IMG/VR virus record: IMGVR_UViG_3300021959_008041
Span: 1-30,252 of that record
Length of the DNA stretch: 30,252 nt
DNA from: a virus
Strand: one strand, 5' to 3'
In this document: positions 8,446-17,279 of the stretch, in pieces
Layout: each line of letters starts with the position of its first letter
Position numbering within the stretch: the first letter of the stretch is position 1
The notes under the pieces: model-generated
The model's input: the letters and a program-made list of their open reading frames with translations, nothing else
Database searches by the model: none
What the model was told of the DNA's origin: nothing
Position numbers and translations under genes: made by a program

Positions 8446-9619
8446 AATTCCTTGTAGATACATTACACATGGATTATCTATAGATCCAAAAGGTGATGTA
8501 AAGCCTTGTTGTGTATGGCAAGGAGTTGAAGCTATGCCTGGAATTAGTTATATAAGTCAAAATAATACAAAAACCATCAATCAAATTTATCATGGTAATA
8601 GATGGAGTGATATAAGAAAATGGTTCGTTAATAATGATACATTACCTCCAATGTGTAATGTTTGCTCTAACATTGAGAGCACTGGCAATAAAAGTCCTCG
8701 ACTTTTAAGCTATGATTTAGAAAATGAAGAAATTCAAAAACAAGCATTTGAAAATATCAATAAAAAAACTGGGCAAATTGACAAAAATTATATTGATTTT
8801 ATAGATATTAGATTTTCTAATTTGTGTAATTTAAAATGTAGAATGTGTGTGCCTGAATGTAGCAGTCTATTGGCAGAAGAGGACGGTATAAATCCTTCTT
8901 ACACATCGTGGGCATCTAGTGATTTTTTGCAACTAATTTTTGATATTTTACCACAAGTTAGGACTATATATTTTGCAGGTGGAGAACCGTTATTAGCAAA
9001 AGAACATTATCAGATTTTAGAAGAATTAATTAGAATAAAACATTTTAATATTAATATATGTTATAATTCTAACGGTACAGTGTTACAATATAAAAATAAG
9101 GATCTTTTTGAATTATGGAAAGATTTTAAAAATATTGATTTTTTAGTTAGCTTAGATCATTATGGAGAGCGAGCTGAGTATATAAGACATCCGTGCGATT
9201 GGAGTAAGATAGAAAAAAATTTATTAAGATTGAAACATTTAAAAAATGTGTCAACAAAAATTATTACTACAATCCAACTTTATAATTATTGTACATACAA
9301 CGAATTTCATGAATATATGAAACAGAGTAAGTTTGCTCATATTAAAAGTTTAGGAACAAGCCTGTTGTCTTATCCTAATTTTTACAGTATTAAAGTTTTG
9401 CCATCAAAATATAAAATAGCTGCAAAAAAATCTATTTCAAATATTATTAATTTAGACAAAGATAATTCAATCTGTGATTTTTCTAATTATGCTGATAGTG
9501 ATGATTTGTGGGATACACTTAAAGATAAATTGAGGGAAGAAATTTTGTATAGAGATAAATTAAGGAATGAAGATTTTTGTAAAACTTTTCCAGAATTAAA
9601 AGGACTATTAAATGACTAA
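8435..9619 (+). CDS. radical SAM enzyme with N-terminal twitch/SPASM-like domain
   Basis: A 394-residue paralogue of the gene before it. N-terminal Cys7, Cys25/26 (PCCVW), Cys74 and Cys77 form the twitch-like set. The leading FCxxPW is reduced to IPCRYITHG, so this copy has diverged at the first ligand. The core is Cys131, Cys135 and Cys138 (CNLKCRMC), followed by YFAGGEP and DHYGERAEYIRH, the latter shared almost exactly with the preceding enzyme. The C-terminal ending (RDKLRNEDFCKTFPEL) matches the ending of the previous enzyme (RDKVRGEDFVKTFPEL), so the whole chain is duplicated. It overlaps its neighbours by 11 and 8 bases. Very AT-rich. Substrate unknown. Confidence 0.82.
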   Translation: MTTKIPCRYITHGLSIDPKGDVKPCCVWQGVEAMPGISYISQNNTKTINQIYHGNRWSDIRKWFVNNDTLPPMCNVCSNIESTGNKSPRLLSYDLENEEIQKQAFENINKKTGQIDKNYIDFIDIRFSNLCNLKCRMCVPECSSLLAEEDGINPSYTSWASSDFLQLIFDILPQVRTIYFAGGEPLLAKEHYQILEELIRIKHFNINICYNSNGTVLQYKNKDLFELWKDFKNIDFLVSLDHYGERAEYIRHPCDWSKIEKNLLRLKHLKNVSTKIITTIQLYNYCTYNEFHEYMKQSKFAHIKSLGTSLLSYPNFYSIKVLPSKYKIAAKKSISNIINLDKDNSICDFSNYADSDDLWDTLKDKLREEILYRDKLRNEDFCKTFPELKGLLND

Positions 9620-10889
9620 AGAAGAGCTTAAAAGTAATCATGTATTTTGTATGATGCCTTGGATTCATATGCATATCTGGCCTAACGGTAATGCATTACC
9701 GTGTTGTATAGCTGATAGCAATGATGTATATGGAAATGTAAATGATAAAACATTAAAAGAAGTATGGAACAACGAGAAGTTCTCTACAATGCGTAAAAAA
9801 ATGTTAGCAGGAGAAGAAATAGAAACTTGTTCTCGTTGTTATGAATTAGAAAAATCTACTAAAATTTATACACTAAGACAAAGTATAAATTTTGATATGA
9901 TAGATAAACATTTTGATTTAGTACAAAGTACAAAAGAAGATGGCACATTAGAAAATCCACGAATGGCATATATGGATATACGGTTTTCTAATATATGTAA
10001 CATGAAGTGTAGAACATGTGGTCCTGAGTTAAGCAGTACTCACGCTCAAGAACATGCAGATATGTGGTCTCCAAAACATACATCAGATTTAATGGGTGTG
10101 GCAGAAGGCCAAGGTCCAGTTATTAGTGTTACACAAGATAATCCTCATGTATGGGAAGATTTAGAACAATATTTGATGGATGTTGAAGAAGTATACTTTG
10201 CGGGGGGAGAAATTTTAATTACTGAAGAACATTATAAACTTTTAGATTACTGGATTGAGCATGGAAAGACAGATGTACGATTACGATATACAACAAATTT
10301 CTCAAACTTTAAATTTAAAAAGAAATCTTTGTTTGATTATTGGAAAAAATTTAGTGATGTTAATGTAGCAGCAAGTATTGATACTTTTGGACACAGAGCT
10401 GAATACATGAGATGGGGAACTGTTTGGAAAACTATTGAAGATAATCGTAGACAAATGATACAAGAATGTCCAAATATTAAATTTGAAATAACGCCTACTA
10501 TATCAATTTATAATGTATATTCGTGGCCTGACATGCATAAAAGGTGGTACGGAAGAGATTTGTTAAATGTTGCAGATGTACGATTTAATATTTTAACAGA
10601 TCCTATTTTTATGCGAATTGATAATATTCCTCCTAATCAAAAAGAAGAGTTAATCAAGTTGTATCAAAGATACTATAACTGGTTAGAATCTTTATGTCCT
10701 GATGATAGTCAGTTACAACATTACACAAGACCAGCATCTAGTGTAATAGATTTTCTTACAAAAAATGAAGGCGATATGTCCTTACTCAAAGAATTTTTCT
10801 TGTTTAATCATGAATTAGACCAATATCGTAAAGAAGATTTTTGGGAAGCATATCCTGAGCTTAATTGGTTGAGGTCATATGTCGATTAA
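9612..10889 (+). CDS. radical SAM enzyme with N-terminal twitch/SPASM-like domain, GGEI variant
   Basis: A 425-residue paralogue. N-terminal Cys13, Cys31/32, Cys73 and Cys76 lie in FCMMPWIH...PCC...YGN...VWNN...MLAG...CSRCY. The core motif Cys129/133/136 (CNMKCRTC) is at the same residue numbers as in the enzyme at 7210-8445, so the domain layout is rigidly conserved. The usual GGEP is GGEI at 198-201, replacing the proline after the SAM-binding Glu. That may be harmless but separates it from its sisters. The insert between core and GGE is longer than in the other copies. The C-terminus ends YRKEDFWEAYPEL, the same terminal motif as the other two. It overlaps its neighbours by 8 and 11 bases. 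Substrate unknown. Confidence 0.85.
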   Translation: MTKEELKSNHVFCMMPWIHMHIWPNGNALPCCIADSNDVYGNVNDKTLKEVWNNEKFSTMRKKMLAGEEIETCSRCYELEKSTKIYTLRQSINFDMIDKHFDLVQSTKEDGTLENPRMAYMDIRFSNICNMKCRTCGPELSSTHAQEHADMWSPKHTSDLMGVAEGQGPVISVTQDNPHVWEDLEQYLMDVEEVYFAGGEILITEEHYKLLDYWIEHGKTDVRLRYTTNFSNFKFKKKSLFDYWKKFSDVNVAASIDTFGHRAEYMRWGTVWKTIEDNRRQMIQECPNIKFEITPTISIYNVYSWPDMHKRWYGRDLLNVADVRFNILTDPIFMRIDNIPPNQKEELIKLYQRYYNWLESLCPDDSQLQHYTRPASSVIDFLTKNEGDMSLLKEFFLFNHELDQYRKEDFWEAYPELNWLRSYVD

Positions 10890-11853
10890 TTTTAATGCAA
10901 TTGTTGCAGAAGAAAAATATATGAATCTTACTTGGCAAGTAAGTAATCAATGTAATTATAGATGTTCGTATTGTAATCCAGGCAATTGGGCAGGATCCTC
11001 AAAAAACGAAGGCAATTTAGACAAATATATTAAAAATTTAGATAAAATATTTTCATTATATAAAGATAAAGGTTACCAAAACTTTAAGTTATTCTTTTCG
11101 GGTGGCGAACCTACTTATTGGGAAAATTTAATCCCAATAATAGAATTTGCAAAAGAGTCATTACCAAATACTACTATTGCAATTAATACCAACCTTAGTC
11201 GCCCGTTAAGATATTGGGAAGAACATTATCATTTGTTTGATGATGTAGTAGCTAGTTATCATATAGAATGGGCTAAGAAAGAACGTTATATAGAAAATGC
11301 AATTTTTTTGTGTGATAAGGTAAATTATTTGTGTACTAAGATGTTATTACACGATGAAAGATTTTGGGAAGTGGTAGAAGTAGGAAAAGAAGTTAGAGAA
11401 AGAGTACCAAACTATAATTTAGAATGGACTCCGTTGTTTGATGAAATGTCTGTTAATACAGGTCCGTGGAAGTATCTTGATGACGAAAAGAATAAATTTA
11501 TAAATGAATCAGTTTTTGAAACTGTTATGCGGAAAGATAAACCTTGGAAAGAAAGCAAAACTGTTAGTCTTGTAAAATATATTGATGGTACTTTAGAACC
11601 AGTAAATAGTAATACGATTATCGCCAATAGACAAAACTTTTTCAAATCATGGAAATGTTTTGTTGACGATGCTTTGTTTATTAATCCTACTGGAAATATA
11701 TCAAGTGCAAGTTGTGGAGTTGGTAATAATCATGGTAACATTTTAGACGATGATATTGAACTTACTTATTCTCCTGTAATATGTAGTAAAGACCATTGTC
11801 ATTGTGGTACAGATATTATTATACCAAAAGAGAAAATTTTAGATGGATTTTAA
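10879..11853 (+). CDS. radical SAM enzyme with C-terminal auxiliary-cluster cysteines
   Basis: 324 residues. The core motif is near the N-terminus (Cys25, Cys29, Cys32; CNYRCSYC) and FFSGGEPTYW follows near residue 75. The C-terminal third holds Cys260, Cys279, Cys302, Cys307 and Cys309, a SPASM-like set ending in CxxxxCxC. The protein at 27675-28610 has the same architecture and nearly the same Cys spacing, so the two are paralogues 16 kb apart. The ATG is chosen because gaggt (10871-10875) precedes it and it overlaps the previous stop by 11 bases, as elsewhere in this operon. It differs from the three preceding enzymes, whose auxiliary Cys are N-terminal. Substrate unknown. Confidence 0.82.
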   Translation: MSINFNAIVAEEKYMNLTWQVSNQCNYRCSYCNPGNWAGSSKNEGNLDKYIKNLDKIFSLYKDKGYQNFKLFFSGGEPTYWENLIPIIEFAKESLPNTTIAINTNLSRPLRYWEEHYHLFDDVVASYHIEWAKKERYIENAIFLCDKVNYLCTKMLLHDERFWEVVEVGKEVRERVPNYNLEWTPLFDEMSVNTGPWKYLDDEKNKFINESVFETVMRKDKPWKESKTVSLVKYIDGTLEPVNSNTIIANRQNFFKSWKCFVDDALFINPTGNISSASCGVGNNHGNILDDDIELTYSPVICSKDHCHCGTDIIIPKEKILDGF

Positions 11854-13954
11854 TTTAAGAGGACTAGCAAAAAAAGAATTAGTTATTCCTGACAAATTAG
11901 ATAAGGCTTCTGCAAATGATAAACATTTATCAATGCTAGAAGTTATTAAACCTTACGCAAGAGATACTAAACTAGTTGAGAAAAATCTAACTCCAGTATA
12001 TGTTGATTATCAAACAAGAAATACAAGTATTATTTGGGTATTATGTCCTGAATGGTCACCATCCTTTCCTCCTTTTAATTTAGCTAGATTATCTGGTGTT
12101 GCTAAATCAGCCGGATATAAGTCAGAAATTTTAGATATTAACATTGAGGCATATCGTTCTTACATGGATACCTTTCAACATGAGTTGTCATATCCTCTTT
12201 GGAGTCCTACTAGCAGTTGGCGTTGGACTGGAGATTCATATTGGAATGATATTCATCCACACTTAGAATCAATTCTGCAAAAAAAGGTTGATTATATTCT
12301 TGAGAAATCTCCTAATATTGTAGGATTCACCCTTTATTATATTAATGATAAACCGTCTGTATGGATGATGGAAAGAATAAGAGAAAAAAATCCAGATATA
12401 AAGTTTGCTGTTGGCGGTAGTAATGTGCAAAAAGGTTTTTTTAAAACTTTACCTATCTATGATTATGTTGTAGCAGGCGAAGGTGAAGCAGCAATCTTAG
12501 ATATTCTAGACGATATTGAAAATAACAAATTAAGGGCATCTACTGTTTTTCATGTTGGAAAATTAAATCAACGGTTGAGTATAAATGGCATGCCTATGCC
12601 TGATTATGAAAGTATTGATTTTACATTGTATGATATTCCTAATGGAGTTAATACAGAGTTTAGTAGAGGATGTACAGCAAAATGTTCTTTTTGCGAAGAG
12701 ACACATTTTTGGAAATACAGGCAAAGAACTGCTGTAGATGTTCTTACAGAAGTTGAATGGTTGTATTACAACAAAGGAACAACTGTATTTTGGTTTATTG
12801 ATTCTTTAGTTAACGGAAACCCTGCTGAATTACGAGCCTTCTGCAAGGCAGTTGATGCAAAAGGTCTTGATATATACTGGACTGGGTATGCTAGATGCGA
12901 TCATAGGATGGATTTAGATTATTTTCACGATCTAAAAGCAGGCGGATGTATCATGCTTAATTATGGTATTGAAAGTGGATCTCAAAATGTTCTTAATGAT
13001 ATGCATAAAGGCGTAACTATTGAAGCAATGGAGATGAATTTAAAAAACTGTAAAGAAGTTGGAATTTTTGCTGCTACTAATTGGATTGTAGGGTTTCCAA
13101 CTGAAACTTTGCAAGATTTTGCTAATTCTATGACCTTTTTATGGCGTAATAGAAATTATAATATTAATAACATTGCAGCAGGTGTTGGATTTGCACAAGG
13201 TCCCGAAACATTAGCAGGACAAAATCCTGAAAGATTCAATTTGTCTCCTTTCAAGTATATGGGTTTTTGGATCACTAAAGATTTATCAATGGGCGGTATG
13301 CATGTTATGCATAGAGTTAAATTTTTCTCAATGTTTATTGACATGATGGTTGGTTGTACAGATATGCCATTCCAGTATCCAGTACGTCGTGATCTTATTG
13401 ATTACCATTATACATTAGAGTGGCTACAAGAAGGTATTGATGATAAACCTTTCATGAAAGAAATAGACGAATACGAAGAATTTGACTATAACATTATTGA
13501 TTTAGGAGAAAACCAGTATGCTGATACATTAGTAAATGAAATTTGGCCTTTGCTAAGGCTGATGTGGCTATCACGAGGTGCTTTTCGTATCACTATACTG
13601 TTTACCCCTGAATTAGATCTAGAAGAATTTGGAACACAATTTGGGCCTGAACAATTTTCTGCTACTTATAAATTTGAAATAAACGAGCTAGGCAAATGGA
13701 AAGCAGATTTTGAGTATAAGTTTAATCAAGTTCCAAATTATCTAACGCACAAGCCCGAAGCATTTATTACTCAAGATTATTCTAGATTGCAGAGTAATGC
13801 TGCTAAAAGTGCAAGAAAGTTAGCAAAGCCTAAATGGTCAATTGAAGAGGGTAGAGATTCTGAAGATATCCGTGTATTAATTAAAGAGGAAAAAGTGTTA
13901 AATGATTTGGATTTTAGTTTTAAGTATCGATATAAAGGAAGAGGTAAATGGTAA
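11843..13954 (+). CDS. B12-binding-domain radical SAM protein
   Basis: 703 residues. Residues about 63-225 look like a cobalamin-binding-type Rossmann domain: VLCPEWSPSFPPFNLARLSGV, then VGFTLYY, then VVAGEGEAA at 209-217. The GEGE element is typical of B12-radical SAM proteins. The radical SAM motif is Cys277, Cys281 and Cys284 in SRGCTAKCSFC, followed by YGIESGSQ and GFPTET, both normal for this class (methyltransferases, ring-forming enzymes, BchE-like proteins). A DxHxxG cobalamin-ligand motif is not visible, as in many members of the class. About 230 further residues form a C-terminal region I do not recognise, rich in aromatic and acidic residues with a basic tail. A methyl transfer or C-C bond reaction is possible; the substrate is unknown. 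It overlaps the previous gene by 11 bases. Confidence 0.8.
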   Translation: MDFNLRGLAKKELVIPDKLDKASANDKHLSMLEVIKPYARDTKLVEKNLTPVYVDYQTRNTSIIWVLCPEWSPSFPPFNLARLSGVAKSAGYKSEILDINIEAYRSYMDTFQHELSYPLWSPTSSWRWTGDSYWNDIHPHLESILQKKVDYILEKSPNIVGFTLYYINDKPSVWMMERIREKNPDIKFAVGGSNVQKGFFKTLPIYDYVVAGEGEAAILDILDDIENNKLRASTVFHVGKLNQRLSINGMPMPDYESIDFTLYDIPNGVNTEFSRGCTAKCSFCEETHFWKYRQRTAVDVLTEVEWLYYNKGTTVFWFIDSLVNGNPAELRAFCKAVDAKGLDIYWTGYARCDHRMDLDYFHDLKAGGCIMLNYGIESGSQNVLNDMHKGVTIEAMEMNLKNCKEVGIFAATNWIVGFPTETLQDFANSMTFLWRNRNYNINNIAAGVGFAQGPETLAGQNPERFNLSPFKYMGFWITKDLSMGGMHVMHRVKFFSMFIDMMVGCTDMPFQYPVRRDLIDYHYTLEWLQEGIDDKPFMKEIDEYEEFDYNIIDLGENQYADTLVNEIWPLLRLMWLSRGAFRITILFTPELDLEEFGTQFGPEQFSATYKFEINELGKWKADFEYKFNQVPNYLTHKPEAFITQDYSRLQSNAAKSARKLAKPKWSIEEGRDSEDIRVLIKEEKVLNDLDFSFKYRYKGRGKW

Positions 13955-14733
13955 CAGACAATTTTGATAAGTTAGTGTTTGCTGGTTGCAGTCATACATC
14001 TGGTTCAGAAATTTTAAATGGTACAAAGTTAGCTAACATATCAGGAGATATTGAAGTAGAAAAAAAATATGCTTTTGGAGCCGTTTTAAGTAAAAAACTT
14101 AAAAAAAATTATGTCAACATAGCAGCACCAGGAGTAGGAAATCAATATATAACTAGAGCAGTATTATTATGGCTATTAAATAATCCTGACCAACATAAAA
14201 ACGTCTTTATAGTTGTACATTGGACTGGAGAGCATCGTATTGATTTTTCTTATTCAGGTGAAGATTTAACTCCACGTGATTTTTTTAATTATAATCACCA
14301 TTACAATGGATTATATGACGATGATATTATTACAGTTCATGGAACAAGAGGTCTTCCATTTCAGCGTTATCCTAGAGAAGCTAAGTATGTTCTAAAGTAT
14401 TTGATTAATGCACAGATATTAGGATCAAAAGAAAGAACTTGGCAGTTAATTGATAAACTTTCTGCTATAATTCATCTTCAAGAATTATTAAAGAGTTTAA
14501 AGATAAATTATCTATTCTTTAATGCATACGATAGTTTATTAGATACTAAGAGGTTTGAAATTTTTACTAAGCATTTAGATACTTCAAAATTTATTGAGCC
14601 ATATAATCCATCAATGGCATTTTATGAAAGATGTATAGAAGCAGGATTTACTGATGTTAGTGAACTTATGCATCATAAATTAGACGCACATAAATGGTAT
14701 GCTAATTTTTTATGGCAGAATTATTTTGTCTGA
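13948..14733 (+). CDS. SGNH/GDSL-hydrolase-like protein
   Basis: A 261-residue protein. FAGCSHTSG at residues 11-19 matches the GDSL-type block I, with Ser15 the likely nucleophile. APGVGNQY near residue 60 resembles the Gly/Asn blocks that form the oxyanion hole. Asp246-Ala-His248 near the C-terminus resembles the DxxH catalytic pair, though the spacing (DAH) is tighter than usual. Such enzymes often add or remove acyl groups on sugars, which fits the surrounding glycosyltransferases; this is inference. A good ribosome site (aaaggaagagg) precedes the ATG. The last 24 bases overlap the end of the opposing minus-strand gene, with no terminator visible. A second GCSxT protein lies at 19932-20669. 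Confidence 0.6.
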   Translation: MVTDNFDKLVFAGCSHTSGSEILNGTKLANISGDIEVEKKYAFGAVLSKKLKKNYVNIAAPGVGNQYITRAVLLWLLNNPDQHKNVFIVVHWTGEHRIDFSYSGEDLTPRDFFNYNHHYNGLYDDDIITVHGTRGLPFQRYPREAKYVLKYLINAQILGSKERTWQLIDKLSAIIHLQELLKSLKINYLFFNAYDSLLDTKRFEIFTKHLDTSKFIEPYNPSMAFYERCIEAGFTDVSELMHHKLDAHKWYANFLWQNYFV

Positions 14734-15993
14734 CTCGAATTCTTTTAGTAAATTAAAATTGTGTTCAAAAATATCATTCATTTCTTCAAGTAAACTATAT
14801 AACTTTTCGTACGGCAAAGCATTTACATAATCTATAATATCAAATATCATTTTCAGTCTTTTAGTATGGTTTTCTTCTTCGTCGTAGCTTTCGTCCCACC
14901 AATCACTAAAACTTTTAAAACCAAGTTTGTGTAAACATTCTAATGAATATGGTGGAGCTGCTAGGACCATTGGTCGTTTAGCTAAGTATCCCTTAAAAAC
15001 TTTTTCTGATATATTTGCTGTAGGCTGGCAAAATCTAGATTCTGAACACACATACAAAAAACACTCATGAACTATTCTAATCAAAATATTATTATTAATA
15101 TCATGTCTTTGGAAGACAGTAGGATGCTTATGATCTGTAATTAATAATGGTCGAGGGTTTCTCCTGTATGTTAGAAAATTTAAATTTTCAGCTAGTTTAG
15201 TTTTTGAAATATTGTCATAATAATTCCAATCAAGCAAATTGTGATCAACCCAAAGAAAATCTTTAATTGATAAATTTTCATCTATTAAATAATTCCAAGT
15301 TAGCCTACAATCTGTTGTAGCACAATGAGCTGCAATAATTTGTCTATGAGTTGCGTATCTTAAATTTAAATTACATATTTTATTAGTAAGTTCAAAGACA
15401 TGTTTTTTTGTGTATAAATTATATCCTTCTTGGTTTTCGCGAGCGGTCCGTGCTGTTTCTCTAATAAAAATATCATAGCAAAGACAAGTTATATTTGGAT
15501 ATAAATGTTTATAATATTTTTCAAATACAACAGATAAATTATAATCGCATGTATAAACCTTGAATTTGAAGTTATATTTTTCTGCAACAGTCTGTAAGTA
15601 ATCAAATTCAATGATTGTCATATTGTCACAGGTAGTTTCTAAATCAAATTCTTCATACATATGAAATCTACAAGTAGTTGGATAACCTTCATCTATTTTT
15701 GCCTGTATAAGTTCTTCAATAAATCTATAGCAAACAGGCTCGTAAAAATAAACATCAATTTCTTCATTGCTAAAACTGTTTAGTTGTTGTGTTGACAATT
15801 TAGATAGTAACTTTGTTTCTAACTCATCATCACGACTGAATATATCGTATAATAATAAATTACAACCTGGCGGAATGTAACATAAAATTGGTTTATCACC
15901 GTTGATAAAAAAAGGATTTAAATTATCATACATTATATCATTACATGGAATAGGAAAATTTTTCCATATCCAAGATCGAGGTTGATTGCTCAT
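14710..15993 (-). CDS. SEK-motif glycosyltransferase-like protein (distal copy)
   Basis: 427 residues, the last gene of the minus-strand operon. The C-terminal part has ANISEKVFKGYLAKRPMVL (SEK at 329-331), then SLECLHKLGFKSFSDWWDESYD. The 'SEK...RP' element resembles the donor-binding motif of GT-B fucosyltransferase/exostosin-like enzymes, which is the basis of the call. The gene upstream on this strand (15990-17279) matches along its whole length (VYxYEP, VYTCDYN, CYDIFIR, WWDESYD), so they are tandem paralogues. A strong Shine-Dalgarno AGGAGA lies five bases before the ATG, and the start overlaps the previous stop as ATGA. The acceptor is unknown. Confidence 0.55.
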   Translation of the reverse strand: MSNQPRSWIWKNFPIPCNDIMYDNLNPFFINGDKPILCYIPPGCNLLLYDIFSRDDELETKLLSKLSTQQLNSFSNEEIDVYFYEPVCYRFIEELIQAKIDEGYPTTCRFHMYEEFDLETTCDNMTIIEFDYLQTVAEKYNFKFKVYTCDYNLSVVFEKYYKHLYPNITCLCYDIFIRETARTARENQEGYNLYTKKHVFELTNKICNLNLRYATHRQIIAAHCATTDCRLTWNYLIDENLSIKDFLWVDHNLLDWNYYDNISKTKLAENLNFLTYRRNPRPLLITDHKHPTVFQRHDINNNILIRIVHECFLYVCSESRFCQPTANISEKVFKGYLAKRPMVLAAPPYSLECLHKLGFKSFSDWWDESYDEEENHTKRLKMIFDIIDYVNALPYEKLYSLLEEMNDIFEHNFNLLKEFESDKIILP

Positions 15994-17279
15994 ACTATTC
16001 TCCTACAATTCTTTAATTTAAGATTATGCTGACGGTTATAATAAAGTACATCTTCCATATCAATAATAATTTCTTGTAACTGCTTCATGTCTAATGTATC
16101 AATGTAGTTTATAATATCTAATATAGCGCCAAATCGCTTTGAATGATTTTCTATTTTGTCGTAACTTTCATCCCACCATTTGCTAAAAGTTTTAAATCCA
16201 AGTTTGTGTAAGTATTCTAAGCTATACGGCGGAGCTACAAGAACAACTGGTCTCATAGCTTGGAAGCTTCTTAATGTTTTTTCTGATATATTTGCTATTG
16301 GTTGGGCATATCTAGATTCTGTTACAACATAAAGAAATCCTTCTTGAATTTTTTTAACCATCTGTCGGTCATCAAACCCAAAAACAGCCTGGTTAACACT
16401 ATTTGATTGAAAATAATCCTCAATATGTTGTAATGGAATGAGATTTAGATCTCCTACAACATTCTGTTTTTTGTTTACAATGTTTTTTGTTACAAAGTCT
16501 ATTAAATCGCAGTCAAAATATTTAGAATCTACCCAACCATAATTATATGCTGATATTTTTTCATCAATTGTATATGTCCAAGTATAAAAAGAATTTCTAT
16601 GTGCTATACTTGCAACTGTTAAGTGCCTATGAGAGCTAAATCGTAAATTATAACTTATAAATTTGTAAGTTAATTTCTTTTTAAATTTATTATGGTTTTG
16701 TTTAAACCATATACCATGATAATCTTTATATGGAGCAATATCTCTAATAAAAATGTCATAACAAAAACATCTTAAATTTTTATAAAGTTGAGGATAATGT
16801 TCGTCAATAATTTTATCTATATTGTAATCACATGTGTAAACATTAAATAAAAGGTTATATTTTTCTGCGATATGTTGTAAATAATCTAAATCTAATATTG
16901 TAAAATCTTTTGGACCAAGATCTTTATCCCATTCTTCCCAAAAACCATATCTGCAGATATACGGAGTGCTATAACCTCTAAGTTGTTTTCTTAAATCAGC
17001 TGTAAGAACAAACGTAAGAGGTTCATACCAATATACATCAATTTTTTCTTTGCGTAAGGTTGCTAATTGTGTATCTGATAATTTAGATAGATTATTGTCT
17101 AAGAAGTCAGTATCATTTCCTATTAAATTTGTGCCCATACCTGTAAAAACACATAGTGGTTTGTCGTAATCTAGTAAGACTTGTTTTAATCTATCATAGG
17201 AACTAGAGCGATTAAGATTATTTTTTACTGGCGTAGGAAAGTTTCTTATCAGCCAAATATGTTGATGTTCTTCTTCCAT
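15990..17279 (-). CDS. SEK-motif glycosyltransferase-like protein (paralogue)
   Basis: 429 residues, closely related to the gene at 14710-15993. Shared blocks in order are DVYWYEP near 81, VYTCDYN near 147, CYDIFIRD near 173, NLRFSSHR near 211, ANISEKTLRSFQAMRPVVL near 329, and LHKLGFKTFSKWWDESYD near 357. The SEK...RP and GF...DESYD elements are the likely donor-binding region of a GT-B-like transferase; this is inferred from motif resemblance only. The start overlaps the upstream TAA by one base (TAATG), so translation is probably coupled. The N-terminal halves of the two paralogues differ more than the C-terminal halves, as expected if they use the same donor and different acceptors. Confidence 0.55.
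   Translation of the reverse strand: MEEEHQHIWLIRNFPTPVKNNLNRSSSYDRLKQVLLDYDKPLCVFTGMGTNLIGNDTDFLDNNLSKLSDTQLATLRKEKIDVYWYEPLTFVLTADLRKQLRGYSTPYICRYGFWEEWDKDLGPKDFTILDLDYLQHIAEKYNLLFNVYTCDYNIDKIIDEHYPQLYKNLRCFCYDIFIRDIAPYKDYHGIWFKQNHNKFKKKLTYKFISYNLRFSSHRHLTVASIAHRNSFYTWTYTIDEKISAYNYGWVDSKYFDCDLIDFVTKNIVNKKQNVVGDLNLIPLQHIEDYFQSNSVNQAVFGFDDRQMVKKIQEGFLYVVTESRYAQPIANISEKTLRSFQAMRPVVLVAPPYSLEYLHKLGFKTFSKWWDESYDKIENHSKRFGAILDIINYIDTLDMKQLQEIIIDMEDVLYYNRQHNLKLKNCRRIV
15999..16004 (-). promoter_or_regulatory. strong Shine-Dalgarno AGGAGA inside the upstream coding end
   Basis: On the minus strand AGGAGA is five bases before the ATG at 15993 and lies within the last codons of the 15990-17279 gene. 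It supports the chosen start and suggests independent loading of ribosomes on the last gene of this operon, in addition to coupling through the ATGA overlap. Confidence 0.55.
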
